From assembly GCA_019637225.1 (NCBI GenBank), contig JAHBWC010000006.1:105740-169739 (forward strand): a stretch of 64,000 bases of DNA, read 5' to 3'. This DNA is from Labilithrix sp. GTDB lineage: Bacteria; Myxococcota_A; Polyangia; Polyangiales; Polyangiaceae. The notes beneath the pieces were generated by a model. It worked only from the letters and a program-made list of their open reading frames with translations, was not told the origin of the DNA and did not search any database. Position 1 is the first letter of the stretch. The number at the start of each line of letters is the position of its first letter. A program made the position numbers and the translations under genes. This document shows positions 26,699 through 36,419 of this stretch, piece by piece.

Positions 26699-29600
26699 AT
26701 GGGTGATTGGAAGCTTCGTGCGAAGGCGGCCGTGTTTGGCGCGGCCGCGCTGACGGTGCTCGGTGGAGCGCAGGGATGCGCCGAGGAGCGCGATCCGATC
26801 AACCGCGTTCAGGCGAACGCCGTTCCGAAGTCGATCTTCCTCCGGCCGGACGGGCAGGGGCGCTACCTCGACGACAGCGACAGCTGGTACTTCCGCGCGA
26901 CGATCACGGACGTCCCCGCGGCGCAGGCGACGGCGTTCACCGGCGCGGCCGGCGAGATGTACCGCATGAAGTGGCGCATCTCCGAGGACGGCCGCGAGCT
27001 CCAGGCTTACCGCGAGGATCCGGACATCCTCAACTCGGGCGACCCGCACGGCGGCACCGTCGCGGCGTTCCCGATCGAGAGTCACTTCGACATCCGCCGC
27101 GGCTACAACCCCGGCACCGGCGAAGAGACGAACGTCATCGAGGAGAACGCGAGCGATCGCACCTGGGACAAGCGCGAGTACATGCGCGTCGACTGGGGCA
27201 CGAACAAGATCAGCCAGAAGATGTTCGTCGCGCCCGGCTTCGAGGCGATCAGCGCTTCGACGACGTTCGTCCAGGCGACCGACCACCCGGATCACCCGAC
27301 GTTCGAGAAGGACTACGTCGACATCAGCGCGCGCTACACCGTGCGCCCCGACATCCGCACCTGCTTCTACTACTACCGCGACACCGGCTGCGGCCCGGGC
27401 GACATCAGCGCGCGCCTCTCCTTCATGAAGGTGCCGGCGCGTGACTTCGAGCCCCGCGAGTACCCCGACCGCGTCCAGCTGCTCGACGACGACGGCAACC
27501 CGATCCGCACGGTGAGCGGCAGCCCCGTCGGCCTCCCGGTGATGGACGAGTTCGGCTTCTTCCGCACCGAGCGCGCGCAGTACGACCAGCGCTACGGCAC
27601 GCTCGAGAAGCGTTACCTCTACCGCGCGAACGTCTGGAACCTCTGGCAGGAGTGGTTCGAGCGCGACGCGAAGGGCAACGTGCTCAAGCACGAGAACGGC
27701 TCGAACGTCCAGAAGCCCTACAAGGCGCGTCAGATCCGTCCGATCGTCTACTTCCTCAACGCCGAGTGGCCGGACGCGATGAAGCCCGTCGCGCAGGCGA
27801 CGGCGGACGGCTGGAACGACGCGTTCAACGAGACGGTCGCGTCGCTCCGCCTCCTCGAGGACCGCGAGCCCGGCTCGGCGCTTCCGTACGCGGAGCTCCG
27901 CGGCGAGGTCGAGCGGATGAAGCAGGCCGGCGAGCGCTCGTTCGTCCTCTGCCAGAACAACCCCGTGAAGGAGGGCGACCACGCCGCGTGCGGCAAGCCC
28001 GGCACGATCGCGCGCCAGGGCGACCTCCGCTACTCGTTCATGTACTGGGTGTCGAAGCCCCAGCCCTCCGGGCCGCTCGGTTTCGGCCCGAGCTACGGCG
28101 ACCCCATCACGGGCGAGCTCTTCACGGCGAGCGCCTACGTCTACGGCGGCGCGCTCGACACGTACGCGCAGAACGCGGTCGACATCGTCAACCTGATCAA
28201 CGGCAAGACGAAGGAGTTCGACTACATCAACGGCGTCTCCACCGACGAGTACGCCAAGCGCCTCGCGCGCGGTGAGGTCCCCGGTCCGCGCCAGAGCGCC
28301 GTCCCCGGCTTCGCCGGCCTCACGCCCGGCCAGGCGGGCTTCGACCTGAAGGTCGCGCAGGCCAACGTCGACCGCGGCGTGAACCGCTCGCTCCTCAAGA
28401 CGATCTCGGAGAAGGGCCTGCCGCTCGCGACCGGTCCGTCCGGCGCCGATCGTCGCGCGATGATCAAGGGCACGCCGCTCGAGCGGAAGATCTTCGACAC
28501 CCCGGAGACGCACTTCCTCGCCGGCAAGACGCCCGACCAGGCGCTCTCCGACGACGACATGAAGCGCATCTCCGACGTCTTCGCCGCGTCCGACGTGGTC
28601 AAGCAGGAGAACGAGCGCCAGCGCTTCCTCGGCGAGCACCACTGCTACCTCGACGCCTCGCTCGTCGACGACTCGATCGTCGGCCTCGCGAAGCAGATGG
28701 CCGCGAAGTACGCCTCGCTCGGCACGCCGCAGGAGCAAGAGCAGGCGCAGCACGGCATGTGGAACGACCTGCGCGCCCGCATCCTGAGCGGCCTCCTCGA
28801 GCACGAGGTCGGTCACACGGTCGGCCTCCGCCACAACTTCGAGGGCTCGAGCGACGCGCTCAACTTCTTCGACGAGTTCTGGGACCTCAAGCAGGAGAAC
28901 CTCCAGTTCGGCGCTCCGATGACGGAGAACCAGAAGAACGCCGGCATGACGGAGCTCCAGTACTCCACGGTCATGGACTACGGCGCGCGCTTCAACGCCG
29001 ACATCCGCGGCCTCGGCAAGTACGACTACGCCGCGATCCGCTTCGGCTACGGCGACCTCATCGAGACCTTCCCGAAGGACGCGATCAAGGACCCGCTCTA
29101 CAACGCGGCCCCGAACAAGTTCGGCTCGGGCTTCTTCACCGGCTACAGCGCCGAGGTCCTCGACAACCTCAACCGCCAGTACCGCCACTACACGATGATC
29201 CCCGGCGAGTTCAACGGCGGCATCAACGCGATCAAGAAGGGCGGCCGCGAGATCCGTCCGTTCGGCGACGTCGTCGAGAACGCGCGCGTCGCGTACCTCC
29301 GGGCGAAGGGCAACACGAGCAGCGTCAAGACCACGTCGAAGAACGGCGGCTTCGACGTCGTCCCCTACCGCTACTGCGGTGACGAGTTCGCCGGCAGCGC
29401 GAATCGCCCCCTCTGCCAGCGCTGGGACCAGGGCATGGACCCGATGGAAGTCGTGTCCGACGCGATGACCCGCTACAAGCAGTACTACGTGTTCGACGCC
29501 TTCACGCGCGGTCGCGCGAGTGGCTACAACATGATGACGGGCTATCTCTCGAAGATCGCCACGCGGTACTTCAGCCACGTCCACGCGCAGTACATCCACT

Positions 29601-30727
29601 GGCTCTTCTACCAGGGCACGTACGACTACTACTGGCGTGCGATCCTCGGCGGCGCCGAGGGCGTGAAGAACGGCTACATGACGAACGCCGACTGGTTCAA
29701 GGACCCCGCCGGCGGCCTCGGCTCGACGATGGCCACGACGTGGGGCCTCGACCGCCTCATCGACGTCCTCGGCACGCCCGACGTCGGCGTCTACGTCCCC
29801 AACAGCGACAGCGCGCTCCAGGCGGACGGCGCGTTCTTCGAGCAGGCGACGTCGTCGCCGTACGCGTGCCGTGACGCGCAGGGCGCCACGGTGAAGTGCG
29901 GCTCGACCGACAAGCAGCTCACGCTCGACATCGAGAGCGGCGCTCGCTACCGCTACACCCGCTACGACAACGCGAGCGGTCAGGGCTTCTTCAACCGCAT
30001 CAAGAACATCGGGTCGTTCTACGACAAGATCGCGGCCCTCCTGACGCTCACCAACACGTCGACGAACTTCGTCGGTCAGGACCAGACGAACGCCGTCAGC
30101 TACCGCATCGGCTTCTACCTCGCGTACCCGAAGGCGATGAGCGGCGTGTTCGGCGGCGTCGCCACCGACTCGTACGACAAGTACGCGTGGCGCGTGGAGC
30201 AGTCGGCCGTCGCGTCGTCGCCGACGCTGATGACGCCGAACGTCTTCCAGACGCTCGGCGGCAAGGACGGCGCGATCACGCCGTCGCCCGAGGGCGAGCT
30301 CCGCGGCACCGCGATCAACTCGGGCTGGTACTTCTTCTACAAGGCGTACGCGCTCTTCTTCTCGATGGCGGAGTTCCAGTCGAACTTCTCGCAGTCGTGG
30401 AACGACGCGGTCCGCGTCTGGTGTGTCGGCTGCGGCGAGGCGTTCACGCCCGGCGCCGGCCTCACGCCCGTCACGATGACCGATCCGCTGACCGGCAAGC
30501 AGTACGCCGCGATCGACTACGCCGACGGCCGCTACAGCCCCGGCTCGGACCTCGTCAAGCAGGGCCAGAAGCTCATCGAGGACTACACCGCGCGGAACGA
30601 GGCGGCCTCCGACGCGGAGAACCGTGAGTACTACATCAACCGCGCCCGCGCGCGGCTCCAGGACCACGTCGAGCTGATGGACCTCATCCGAGGCCTCTAC
30701 CAGACGTACGGCTACACGCGGTTCTGA
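26699..30727 (+). CDS. Very large zinc metalloprotease (metzincin), predicted exported lipoprotein
   Basis: The ATG at 26699 gives 1342 residues. The N-terminus is a signal with GGAQGC as a weak lipobox. The catalytic motif HEVGHTVGLRH (His702, Glu703, His706, His712) matches the HExxHxxGxxH of metzincins, and a Met-turn SxxMDY lies near Met759. The residues around it fit the DUF4953/DUF5117 type of bacterial zinc-dependent metalloproteases. The N-terminal 690 residues are extracytoplasmic domains I cannot name, and the C-terminal 500 contain no further motif I recognise. A CxxC (CVGC) occurs near residue 1242. The upstream intergenic hairpin and downstream double terminator suggest a single-gene unit. 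Confidence 0.86.
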   Translation: MGDWKLRAKAAVFGAAALTVLGGAQGCAEERDPINRVQANAVPKSIFLRPDGQGRYLDDSDSWYFRATITDVPAAQATAFTGAAGEMYRMKWRISEDGRELQAYREDPDILNSGDPHGGTVAAFPIESHFDIRRGYNPGTGEETNVIEENASDRTWDKREYMRVDWGTNKISQKMFVAPGFEAISASTTFVQATDHPDHPTFEKDYVDISARYTVRPDIRTCFYYYRDTGCGPGDISARLSFMKVPARDFEPREYPDRVQLLDDDGNPIRTVSGSPVGLPVMDEFGFFRTERAQYDQRYGTLEKRYLYRANVWNLWQEWFERDAKGNVLKHENGSNVQKPYKARQIRPIVYFLNAEWPDAMKPVAQATADGWNDAFNETVASLRLLEDREPGSALPYAELRGEVERMKQAGERSFVLCQNNPVKEGDHAACGKPGTIARQGDLRYSFMYWVSKPQPSGPLGFGPSYGDPITGELFTASAYVYGGALDTYAQNAVDIVNLINGKTKEFDYINGVSTDEYAKRLARGEVPGPRQSAVPGFAGLTPGQAGFDLKVAQANVDRGVNRSLLKTISEKGLPLATGPSGADRRAMIKGTPLERKIFDTPETHFLAGKTPDQALSDDDMKRISDVFAASDVVKQENERQRFLGEHHCYLDASLVDDSIVGLAKQMAAKYASLGTPQEQEQAQHGMWNDLRARILSGLLEHEVGHTVGLRHNFEGSSDALNFFDEFWDLKQENLQFGAPMTENQKNAGMTELQYSTVMDYGARFNADIRGLGKYDYAAIRFGYGDLIETFPKDAIKDPLYNAAPNKFGSGFFTGYSAEVLDNLNRQYRHYTMIPGEFNGGINAIKKGGREIRPFGDVVENARVAYLRAKGNTSSVKTTSKNGGFDVVPYRYCGDEFAGSANRPLCQRWDQGMDPMEVVSDAMTRYKQYYVFDAFTRGRASGYNMMTGYLSKIATRYFSHVHAQYIHWLFYQGTYDYYWRAILGGAEGVKNGYMTNADWFKDPAGGLGSTMATTWGLDRLIDVLGTPDVGVYVPNSDSALQADGAFFEQATSSPYACRDAQGATVKCGSTDKQLTLDIESGARYRYTRYDNASGQGFFNRIKNIGSFYDKIAALLTLTNTSTNFVGQDQTNAVSYRIGFYLAYPKAMSGVFGGVATDSYDKYAWRVEQSAVASSPTLMTPNVFQTLGGKDGAITPSPEGELRGTAINSGWYFFYKAYALFFSMAEFQSNFSQSWNDAVRVWCVGCGEAFTPGAGLTPVTMTDPLTGKQYAAIDYADGRYSPGSDLVKQGQKLIEDYTARNEAASDAENREYYINRARARLQDHVELMDLIRGLYQTYGYTRF

Positions 30728-30744
30728 TCCGGCGCTGAACGAAG

Positions 30745-30814
30745 AAGCGCGGTCTCTCGCCGAGTCCGCGCTTACCCCGAAGCCCTCGCTCCCTCACCGG
30801 ACGCGAGGGCTTCG
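30745..30814. terminator. Two tandem hairpins between convergent genes (bidirectional terminator)
   Basis: AAGCGCGG (30745-30752) pairs with CCGCGCTT (30766-30773). CGAAGCCCTCGC (30778-30789) pairs perfectly with GCGAGGGCTTCG (30803-30814). T tracts are poor, but the 12-bp stem sits exactly between the metzincin gene and the opposite gene ending at 30838. Confidence 0.7.
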
Positions 30815-30837
30815 TCGTTCCATGCGACGCGCGCGCT

Positions 30838-31443
30838 TCAGAACGCGACGAAGTACGAGACCTGCGCGCCGCCGGGCGTGCCCTGGACGCGCATCCGCTC
30901 GATCTCCTTCGCCGCCGCCCAGGTCCGCGGCGGAAGGATGTACGGGAAGAGCGCTCCGAGCACGCCGGTGCCTGCGCCGATGAAGACGCGCGCGCTGCGC
31001 TCCTCGACCGGCCACCACAGCTTCACGGGGCCGAGGAACGTGTAGTCCATGATGGGGGCCGTCACGCCGGCGATCACGGCGATCGCGGTCGCGATCGGCC
31101 ACGCCGCGCGGATGTTGCCTTCGGGCGGCGCGCCGTAGGCCCACATCGGATCGCACTTCGGGAGCGAGAGGTAGCCGCCGCTCAGGAAGCCGCCCCAGGT
31201 GAAGCCGACGAGGCCGGGGCCGAGCAGTCGAAGCCCCGTCTCGCCCGTGTGTTTCAGGTAGTCGATGTTGAGGTAGACGCTGCCCGCGAAGCCGAGCGCG
31301 AACGCGCCCGCGTACTTCCAGTCGAAGTGCGAGGCCGCTTCGCACAGCTCGATCTCGCGCGTCTGCCGCGGCCTCAGGTCCGTCGCCGCGTAGACGTACG
31401 GCGCTTCGTGCGGAGCAGGGGGGAGGGCCGAGGGCGCGTCCAA
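30838..31443 (-). CDS. Membrane protein of unknown function
   Basis: A 201-residue protein with at least three hydrophobic segments: YAGAFALGFAGSVYL at about 45, LGPGLVGFTWGGFLSGGYL at about 75 and AAWPIATAIAVIAGVTAP at about 115. Gly-rich stretches occur near 150. A Cys in the middle (LPKCDPMW) recalls small outer-membrane or inner-membrane myxobacterial proteins without a family name I recognise. Its 5' end is divergent from the phosphohexomutase gene (31529). Function unknown. Confidence 0.62.
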   Translation of the reverse strand: MDAPSALPPAPHEAPYVYAATDLRPRQTREIELCEAASHFDWKYAGAFALGFAGSVYLNIDYLKHTGETGLRLLGPGLVGFTWGGFLSGGYLSLPKCDPMWAYGAPPEGNIRAAWPIATAIAVIAGVTAPIMDYTFLGPVKLWWPVEERSARVFIGAGTGVLGALFPYILPPRTWAAAKEIERMRVQGTPGGAQVSYFVAF

Positions 31444-31528
31444 CGCGGGGACCTTAGCCCGCAGAGACGGGGCCTGTCACGGTCCGTTGGCCTTGCGGCG
31501 GCGCGACAAAAGCGGTTTTGTGGCCCCG

Positions 31529-32953
31529 ATGAGCGCCGCTTTCCCCGGTCACGTCTTTCGCGAGTACGACATCCGCGGCGTCGCCGATCGCGACCTCCAC
31601 GACACGCTCGCGCACGGCATCGGCCGGGGCTTCGGCGCCATGCTCGCCGAGCAGCGCTCGGGCGAAGCGCCGCTCCGGGTCGCCGTCGCGCGCGACTGCC
31701 GCCTCTCGTCCCCCCGGCTCTTCGCCGCGCTCGTGAAGGGGCTCGTCGAGGCGGGCATGCACGTCGTCGACGTCGGGGTCGGCCCGACGCCGATGCTCTA
31801 CTTCGCGGCCCATCACCTCGGCACCGACGGCGCTGTGATGATCACCGGGAGCCACAACCCCGGCGACGAGAACGGCTTCAAGATGATGCGCGGCAAGGCC
31901 AGCTTCTTCGGCCCCGACATCCAGACGCTGCGCGGCCGCATCGAGCGCGGCGAGCTCGGCCCGTCGCGAGAGGGACGCGTCGAGGAGACGTGCGTCGAGG
32001 ACGCGTACGTCGCCGAGCTCCAGAAGCGCTTCGACTTCTCGAAGTCGCCGAAGCTCGCGTTCGTCGTGGACGCGGGCAACGGCGCCGGTGGCCCGCTCGC
32101 GCTGAAGACGATGCAGGCCCTCGGCCTCGAGCCCGATCCGCTCTTCTGCGAGATGGACGGGCGCTTCCCGAACCACCACCCCGATCCGACCGTGCTCGAG
32201 AACATCGCCACGCTGGTCGACCGCGTGAAGGCGACGAAGGCGCGCGTCGGGCTCGCCTACGACGGCGACGCCGACCGACTCGGCGCCGTGGACGAGAACG
32301 GCGACGTGATCTGGGGCGACAAGCTGATGATCCTCTTCTCGCGCGCGCTCCTCGCAGAGCGCGCGGGCGCCACGATCCTCGGCGAGGTGAAGTGCTCGCA
32401 GACGCTCTACGACGACATCGCGAAGCACGGCGGTAACCCGGTGGTGTGGAAGACGGGCCACTCGCTCATCAAGACGAAGATGAAGGAGACCGGCGCGCTC
32501 CTCGCCGGCGAGATGAGCGGCCACCTCTTCTTCGCCGATCGCTACTTCGGCTACGACGACGCGCTCTACGCCTCGCTCCGCCTGCTCGAGATCCTCGCCA
32601 ACGATCCGCGGCCGCTCAGCGCGATGCTGGCCGACGTCCCGAAGACCTTCACGACGCCGGAGCTCCGCGTCGACTGCCCGGACGCGATCAAGTTCCAGGT
32701 CGTGGCCGCGGTGACGAGGCACTTCAAGGCCGCCGGCAACGACGTGCTCGACATCGACGGCGCGCGGATCTCGTTCGCGAGCGCGACCGCGAGCGGCGGG
32801 GCCGAGCCGCCGAAGTGGGGGCTCGTCCGCGCGTCCAACACCGGGCCCGTCCTCGTGATGCGCTTCGAGGCCGGGACCGCGGAGGAGCTCGACGCCATCC
32901 GCCGCGAGGTCGAGGGTGTGGTCGCCGAGGAGCGCGCCAAGCTTGCAAGCTGA
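31529..32953 (+). CDS. Phosphomannomutase/phosphoglucomutase
   Basis: The 474-residue protein has the alpha-D-phosphohexomutase motifs: a REYDIRG start, TGSHNPGDENGF with the catalytic phosphoserine, YDGDADRLG with the metal-binding Asp residues, EMSGHLFF with the sugar-specificity loop and a C-terminal RASNTGPVLVMRFEA phosphate loop. It interconverts hexose 1- and 6-phosphates for exopolysaccharide and lipopolysaccharide precursors. The ATG at 31529 fits the first conserved residues; the GTG at 31520 is an alternative. The prmC gene overlaps its end by 11 bases. Confidence 0.93.
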   Translation: MSAAFPGHVFREYDIRGVADRDLHDTLAHGIGRGFGAMLAEQRSGEAPLRVAVARDCRLSSPRLFAALVKGLVEAGMHVVDVGVGPTPMLYFAAHHLGTDGAVMITGSHNPGDENGFKMMRGKASFFGPDIQTLRGRIERGELGPSREGRVEETCVEDAYVAELQKRFDFSKSPKLAFVVDAGNGAGGPLALKTMQALGLEPDPLFCEMDGRFPNHHPDPTVLENIATLVDRVKATKARVGLAYDGDADRLGAVDENGDVIWGDKLMILFSRALLAERAGATILGEVKCSQTLYDDIAKHGGNPVVWKTGHSLIKTKMKETGALLAGEMSGHLFFADRYFGYDDALYASLRLLEILANDPRPLSAMLADVPKTFTTPELRVDCPDAIKFQVVAAVTRHFKAAGNDVLDIDGARISFASATASGGAEPPKWGLVRASNTGPVLVMRFEAGTAEELDAIRREVEGVVAEERAKLAS

Positions 32954-33821
32954 GCCACAGAAGACCTGGACGATCGGCTCGCTCGTGAAATGGGCGACGG
33001 ACGACTTCCGCGCGCGCGGGATCGAGAACCCGCGCCTCGACGCCGAGGTCCTCGTCGCGTTCGCGCTCGGGATCGACCGCACGCGCGTCATCATCGAGTC
33101 GCTGCGTCCGCTCGAGCCGGCGGAGCTCGCGCTCCTTCGTGACCTCGTCAAGCGCCGCCGGTCGCGCGAGCCGATCGCGTACCTGCGCGGGGAGCGCGAG
33201 TTCTACGGTCGCGCGTTCCGCGTCGACGCGCGCGTCCTCGTCCCACGTCCGGACACCGAGGCGCTCGTCGACGTCGCGCTCGCGCGGAGCGCGCACGTCT
33301 CGTTGTCGATGCGCCTCCTCGATCTGTGCACCGGGAGCGGCTGCGTCGCGATCACGATGGCGCGGCAGCGCCCGACGTCGACCGTGCTCGCCTCGGACAT
33401 CAGCCCCGACGCGCTCGCCGTCGCGCGCGAAAACGCCTACCGCCTCGGCGCCTACAACGTGGCCTTCGTCGAGAGCGATCTCTTCGCGAACATCCCTGCG
33501 GGGTCGCGCTTCGACGTCATCACGGCGAACCCGCCGTACATCGCGACCGGGGACATCGAGGGGTTGATGCCGGACGTGCGGGACTTCGAGCCGCGCGGCG
33601 CGCTCGACGGCGGCGCGGACGGCCTCGACTTCGTCCGCACGATCGTCGAGGTCGCGCCCGCGTTCCTCGCCGAAGGCGGGGTGCTCGCCGTCGAGATCGG
33701 CGCCGGCGAGGCCGCCGCGACGCGCGCGCTCTTCGAGGCGCGGGGCTACGGCGACGTGAGCGTCGATCGCGACTACGGCAAGATCGAGCGCGTCGTCAGC
33801 GGCGTTCGCCCGCGCGGCTGA
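32943..33821 (+). CDS. prmC: Peptide chain release factor N5-glutamine methyltransferase PrmC
   Basis: The 292-residue protein has an N-terminal helical PrmC domain (about 10-90), the SAM-binding loop DLCTGSGCVAI and the catalytic NPPYI. Residues after it (DGGADGLDF) are typical of PrmC/HemK. It methylates the Gln of the GGQ motif in release factors. The TTG at 32943 is favoured because GAGGAG stands eight bases before it; a GTG at 32916 would add nine residues inside the upstream gene. It overlaps the phosphohexomutase gene, so both are probably cotranscribed. No prfA is adjacent. Confidence 0.92.
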   Translation: MQAEPQKTWTIGSLVKWATDDFRARGIENPRLDAEVLVAFALGIDRTRVIIESLRPLEPAELALLRDLVKRRRSREPIAYLRGEREFYGRAFRVDARVLVPRPDTEALVDVALARSAHVSLSMRLLDLCTGSGCVAITMARQRPTSTVLASDISPDALAVARENAYRLGAYNVAFVESDLFANIPAGSRFDVITANPPYIATGDIEGLMPDVRDFEPRGALDGGADGLDFVRTIVEVAPAFLAEGGVLAVEIGAGEAAATRALFEARGYGDVSVDRDYGKIERVVSGVRPRG

Positions 33822-33960
33822 GGCGAGCGCGGAGCCACCGGCGGCGCGCACGGGACGCCCCGCCGTCCTCGCGTCGGGCCGGCGTTCGGCGAACGGCTGA
33901 GCTCGCGTCGTCGCACGGGATTCGCGGCGCGCCCGGCAGGGTGGTTATGCTCGGGGATCC

Positions 33961-35136
33961 TTGCGCGTCCTCGTCTTTCTCCTCGTCAGCGCCACCGCCC
34001 ACTTCCTCGTGGCGCGCTGGGTGCTCGCCGTCTTCCCCCAGGCGCGCGCGCGGCGGCGGTGGGTCTTCGCGATCGCCGGGGGGCTGTCGCTCGTCCTCGC
34101 GACGCTGCGCGTCCTCGGCTGGCGGTTCCAGGGGCCGTTCTTCCACGATGTCCTCGCGATCGCGATGGTCGAGCTCGCCGTCGTCGTCGTCTCGCTCGCG
34201 CCGCTCGGGCTGTTCGCGCTCGCGTCGCGGGTCGTCGCGCGCGCGTTCGACGCGGTGAGGCCGCCCGCCGACGCCGCGGTCGTCGAGGCCCGCGTCGGGC
34301 GTCGCGAGGCGGTCGAGCGCCTCGCCGGCGTGACGATCGCTTGCGCCTCGAGCGGGGCGCTCGGCTGGGGCATGGTCCGCGGCCGGCACGCGTTCGCGAT
34401 CGAGGAGGTCCCCATCGTCGTGCCGGGCTGGCCGCGCGCGCTCGACGGCTACGTCGTCGCGCAGGTCTCGGACGTCCACGTCGGCGCGTTCGTCGGCGAT
34501 CGCGAGCTCGACGAAGGCTTCGAGCTCGTGCGGCGCGTACGTCCCGACCTTGTCGTCGCGACCGGCGATCTCGTCGATCACGACGCCGATCGCATCGGCG
34601 AGCTCATCGCTCGTTTGCTCGGCGTGGGGGCGCGCGACGGCGCGTACGCGATCCTCGGAAACCACGATCACTACGCGGGCGCCGCCGCGGTCGCCGAGTC
34701 GATCCGCCAATCGAAGGTGCGCCTCCTCCTCAACAGCGGCGTGCATCTCCGTCGCGGCGACGGCGGCGGCTTCGCGCTCCTCGGCGTCGACGATCTCCAG
34801 GGGAGGAAGATGCGCACGCCCGGCCACGCCGGTCCGGACCTCGCGGGCGCGCTCGCCGAGCTCTCGCCCGACGTGCCGCGCGTCCTGCTCGCGCACCAGC
34901 CGCGCTACTTCCTCGAGTCGCAAGGACGCGTCGCGCTGCAGCTCAGCGGCCACACGCACGGCGGCCAGATCAATCCGGGGTTCCGGCCGGCCGCGGCGCT
35001 GATGGAGTTCGTCGCGGGGCGATACGACCGCGGAGGATCGACGCTGTACGTGAACCGCGGCTTCGGCGTGACCGGTCCGCCGGCGCGCGTGGCGGCGCCG
35101 CCGGAGATCACGAAGCTCGTGTTGATCGCGGGCTGA
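33961..35136 (+). CDS. Membrane-anchored metallophosphoesterase (YkuE-like)
   Basis: A 391-residue protein with about four N-terminal hydrophobic segments (about 1-90), a linker, and a calcineurin-like phosphoesterase domain with SDVHVG, GDLVDH, GNHDHY and SGHTHGGQ supplying the two-metal site. The topology suggests the catalytic domain is outside the membrane. Relatives such as YkuE act on phospholipid or UDP-linked substrates, which cannot be decided here. The TTG at 33961 fits; an ATG at 33947 is in another frame. A weak ribosome binding site is seen. Confidence 0.87.
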   Translation: MRVLVFLLVSATAHFLVARWVLAVFPQARARRRWVFAIAGGLSLVLATLRVLGWRFQGPFFHDVLAIAMVELAVVVVSLAPLGLFALASRVVARAFDAVRPPADAAVVEARVGRREAVERLAGVTIACASSGALGWGMVRGRHAFAIEEVPIVVPGWPRALDGYVVAQVSDVHVGAFVGDRELDEGFELVRRVRPDLVVATGDLVDHDADRIGELIARLLGVGARDGAYAILGNHDHYAGAAAVAESIRQSKVRLLLNSGVHLRRGDGGGFALLGVDDLQGRKMRTPGHAGPDLAGALAELSPDVPRVLLAHQPRYFLESQGRVALQLSGHTHGGQINPGFRPAAALMEFVAGRYDRGGSTLYVNRGFGVTGPPARVAAPPEITKLVLIAG

Positions 35137-35234
35137 TCGCGGGCGCGCGCTCGCGCGTGGCTCTGGCAAAGGCGCGGACCGGTCGCGATCTCGGCGCCGT
35201 CCGCGCGGGCGGGCAGGGTAGACTCCGTGCGCCC

Positions 35235-36419
35235 GTGCGCCCGTACGTTCACGTCTCGTTTCTCGTCGCCCTCGCGCTCGCGCTCGCGGGACCGGCTGCG
35301 GCGCAGACGCGCGGGCGCGGCGGCGAGGACCTCACGCGCGCACGCGCGCTCGATCGCGAAGGAGCGAAGGCCTACGCCGAGGGTCGCTACGCCGACGCGA
35401 TCCGCGCGTTCGAGGAGGCGTACCGGCTCGGCGGCCCGGCCTTCGAGCTCTGGAACATCGCCAAGTGCCACCTCCGACTCGACCAGCCGGAGCAGGCCGC
35501 CGCGAGCCTCGAGCGCTACCTCGCCGTCCCGGACCTCCCGAAGGCGGACCGCAACGAGGCGACCCAGCAGCTCGAGTCGCTGAAGAAGCGCCCGAGCACG
35601 CTCACCGTCTCGTCCACGCCGAGCGGCGCCGAGGTCTCGGTCGACGGAAAGACCGTCGACGGCAGGACGCCGCTCTCGATGTCGATCGCGCCGGGATCGC
35701 ACACGGTGACGGTGAGCTCGTCGACGGGAGCGCCCTTCACGCGCGAGATCGAGGCGCGCTACGGCCGACCCATCACCGTCGACGCGTCGTTCGACGGCGG
35801 CGCGCGGCCTCCGCCTCCGCCGAACCCGTACGAGGGCGCCGAAGGCGGCGCCATCGCGATCCGCGGCGCCCTCAACCTGATGTTGCCCCGCCACGGCTCG
35901 ATCGGAGGGCGCGCCGGCCCTGGCCTCTTCGTGCTCGGGACGTACCGCGTCAAGGAGATCGGCCGAGCGTCGCTCGCCGCCGGAGGGCTGCTCTCGCTGT
36001 CGAGCGACTCGTGGCGCGATCGAACGGGCTTGCCGGATGAAGCGCCCGACTGCGCGCCGCTCCGCGATCCCGACAGCGCGACGGCGCTCTCGGTGTTCGG
36101 CATCGGCACCGCGTCGTACGACGTCGCCCCGCGGCTTCGCGTGGTCGGGATCGGCGGGCTCGGCGTCGCCGGCTACTTCGTCGAGCACGTCGGAGGCGAT
36201 CTGTTCGTCCCGAGCTGCACGCCGTCGCCCGGCGTCCGCCCGGCGCTGCTCCTCGGCGCGCAGATCGACTACGCGCTCACGAGCGTCGTGCGCCTCTCGG
36301 CCTTCCCGCTCACCTGGCAGGTACAATCGGCCTTCGACGGCGTGCGCGCGGCGCCTCGCGACGCGAGCGGCGTGTGGATGCGCTTCGGCGTCGGCCTCGG
36401 CGCGGGGATCGACCTTTGA
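35235..36419 (+). CDS. TPR-PEGA protein with a C-terminal barrel-like region
   Basis: The GTG at 35235 gives 394 residues with a signal peptide ending near PAAAQ. A tetratricopeptide region (about 30-110, AYAEGRYADAIRAFEEAYRLG) and a PEGA domain (about 118-165, TPSGAEVSVDGKTVDGRTPL) follow. The rest (about 190-394) alternates hydrophobic and Gly-rich strands and ends with an outer-membrane-like FGVGLGAGIDL. TPR plus PEGA is typical of myxobacterial envelope proteins. The next gene begins inside its stop (TTGA overlap). An exported outer-membrane location is inferred; function unknown. Confidence 0.78.
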   Translation: MRPYVHVSFLVALALALAGPAAAQTRGRGGEDLTRARALDREGAKAYAEGRYADAIRAFEEAYRLGGPAFELWNIAKCHLRLDQPEQAAASLERYLAVPDLPKADRNEATQQLESLKKRPSTLTVSSTPSGAEVSVDGKTVDGRTPLSMSIAPGSHTVTVSSSTGAPFTREIEARYGRPITVDASFDGGARPPPPPNPYEGAEGGAIAIRGALNLMLPRHGSIGGRAGPGLFVLGTYRVKEIGRASLAAGGLLSLSSDSWRDRTGLPDEAPDCAPLRDPDSATALSVFGIGTASYDVAPRLRVVGIGGLGVAGYFVEHVGGDLFVPSCTPSPGVRPALLLGAQIDYALTSVVRLSAFPLTWQVQSAFDGVRAAPRDASGVWMRFGVGLGAGIDL

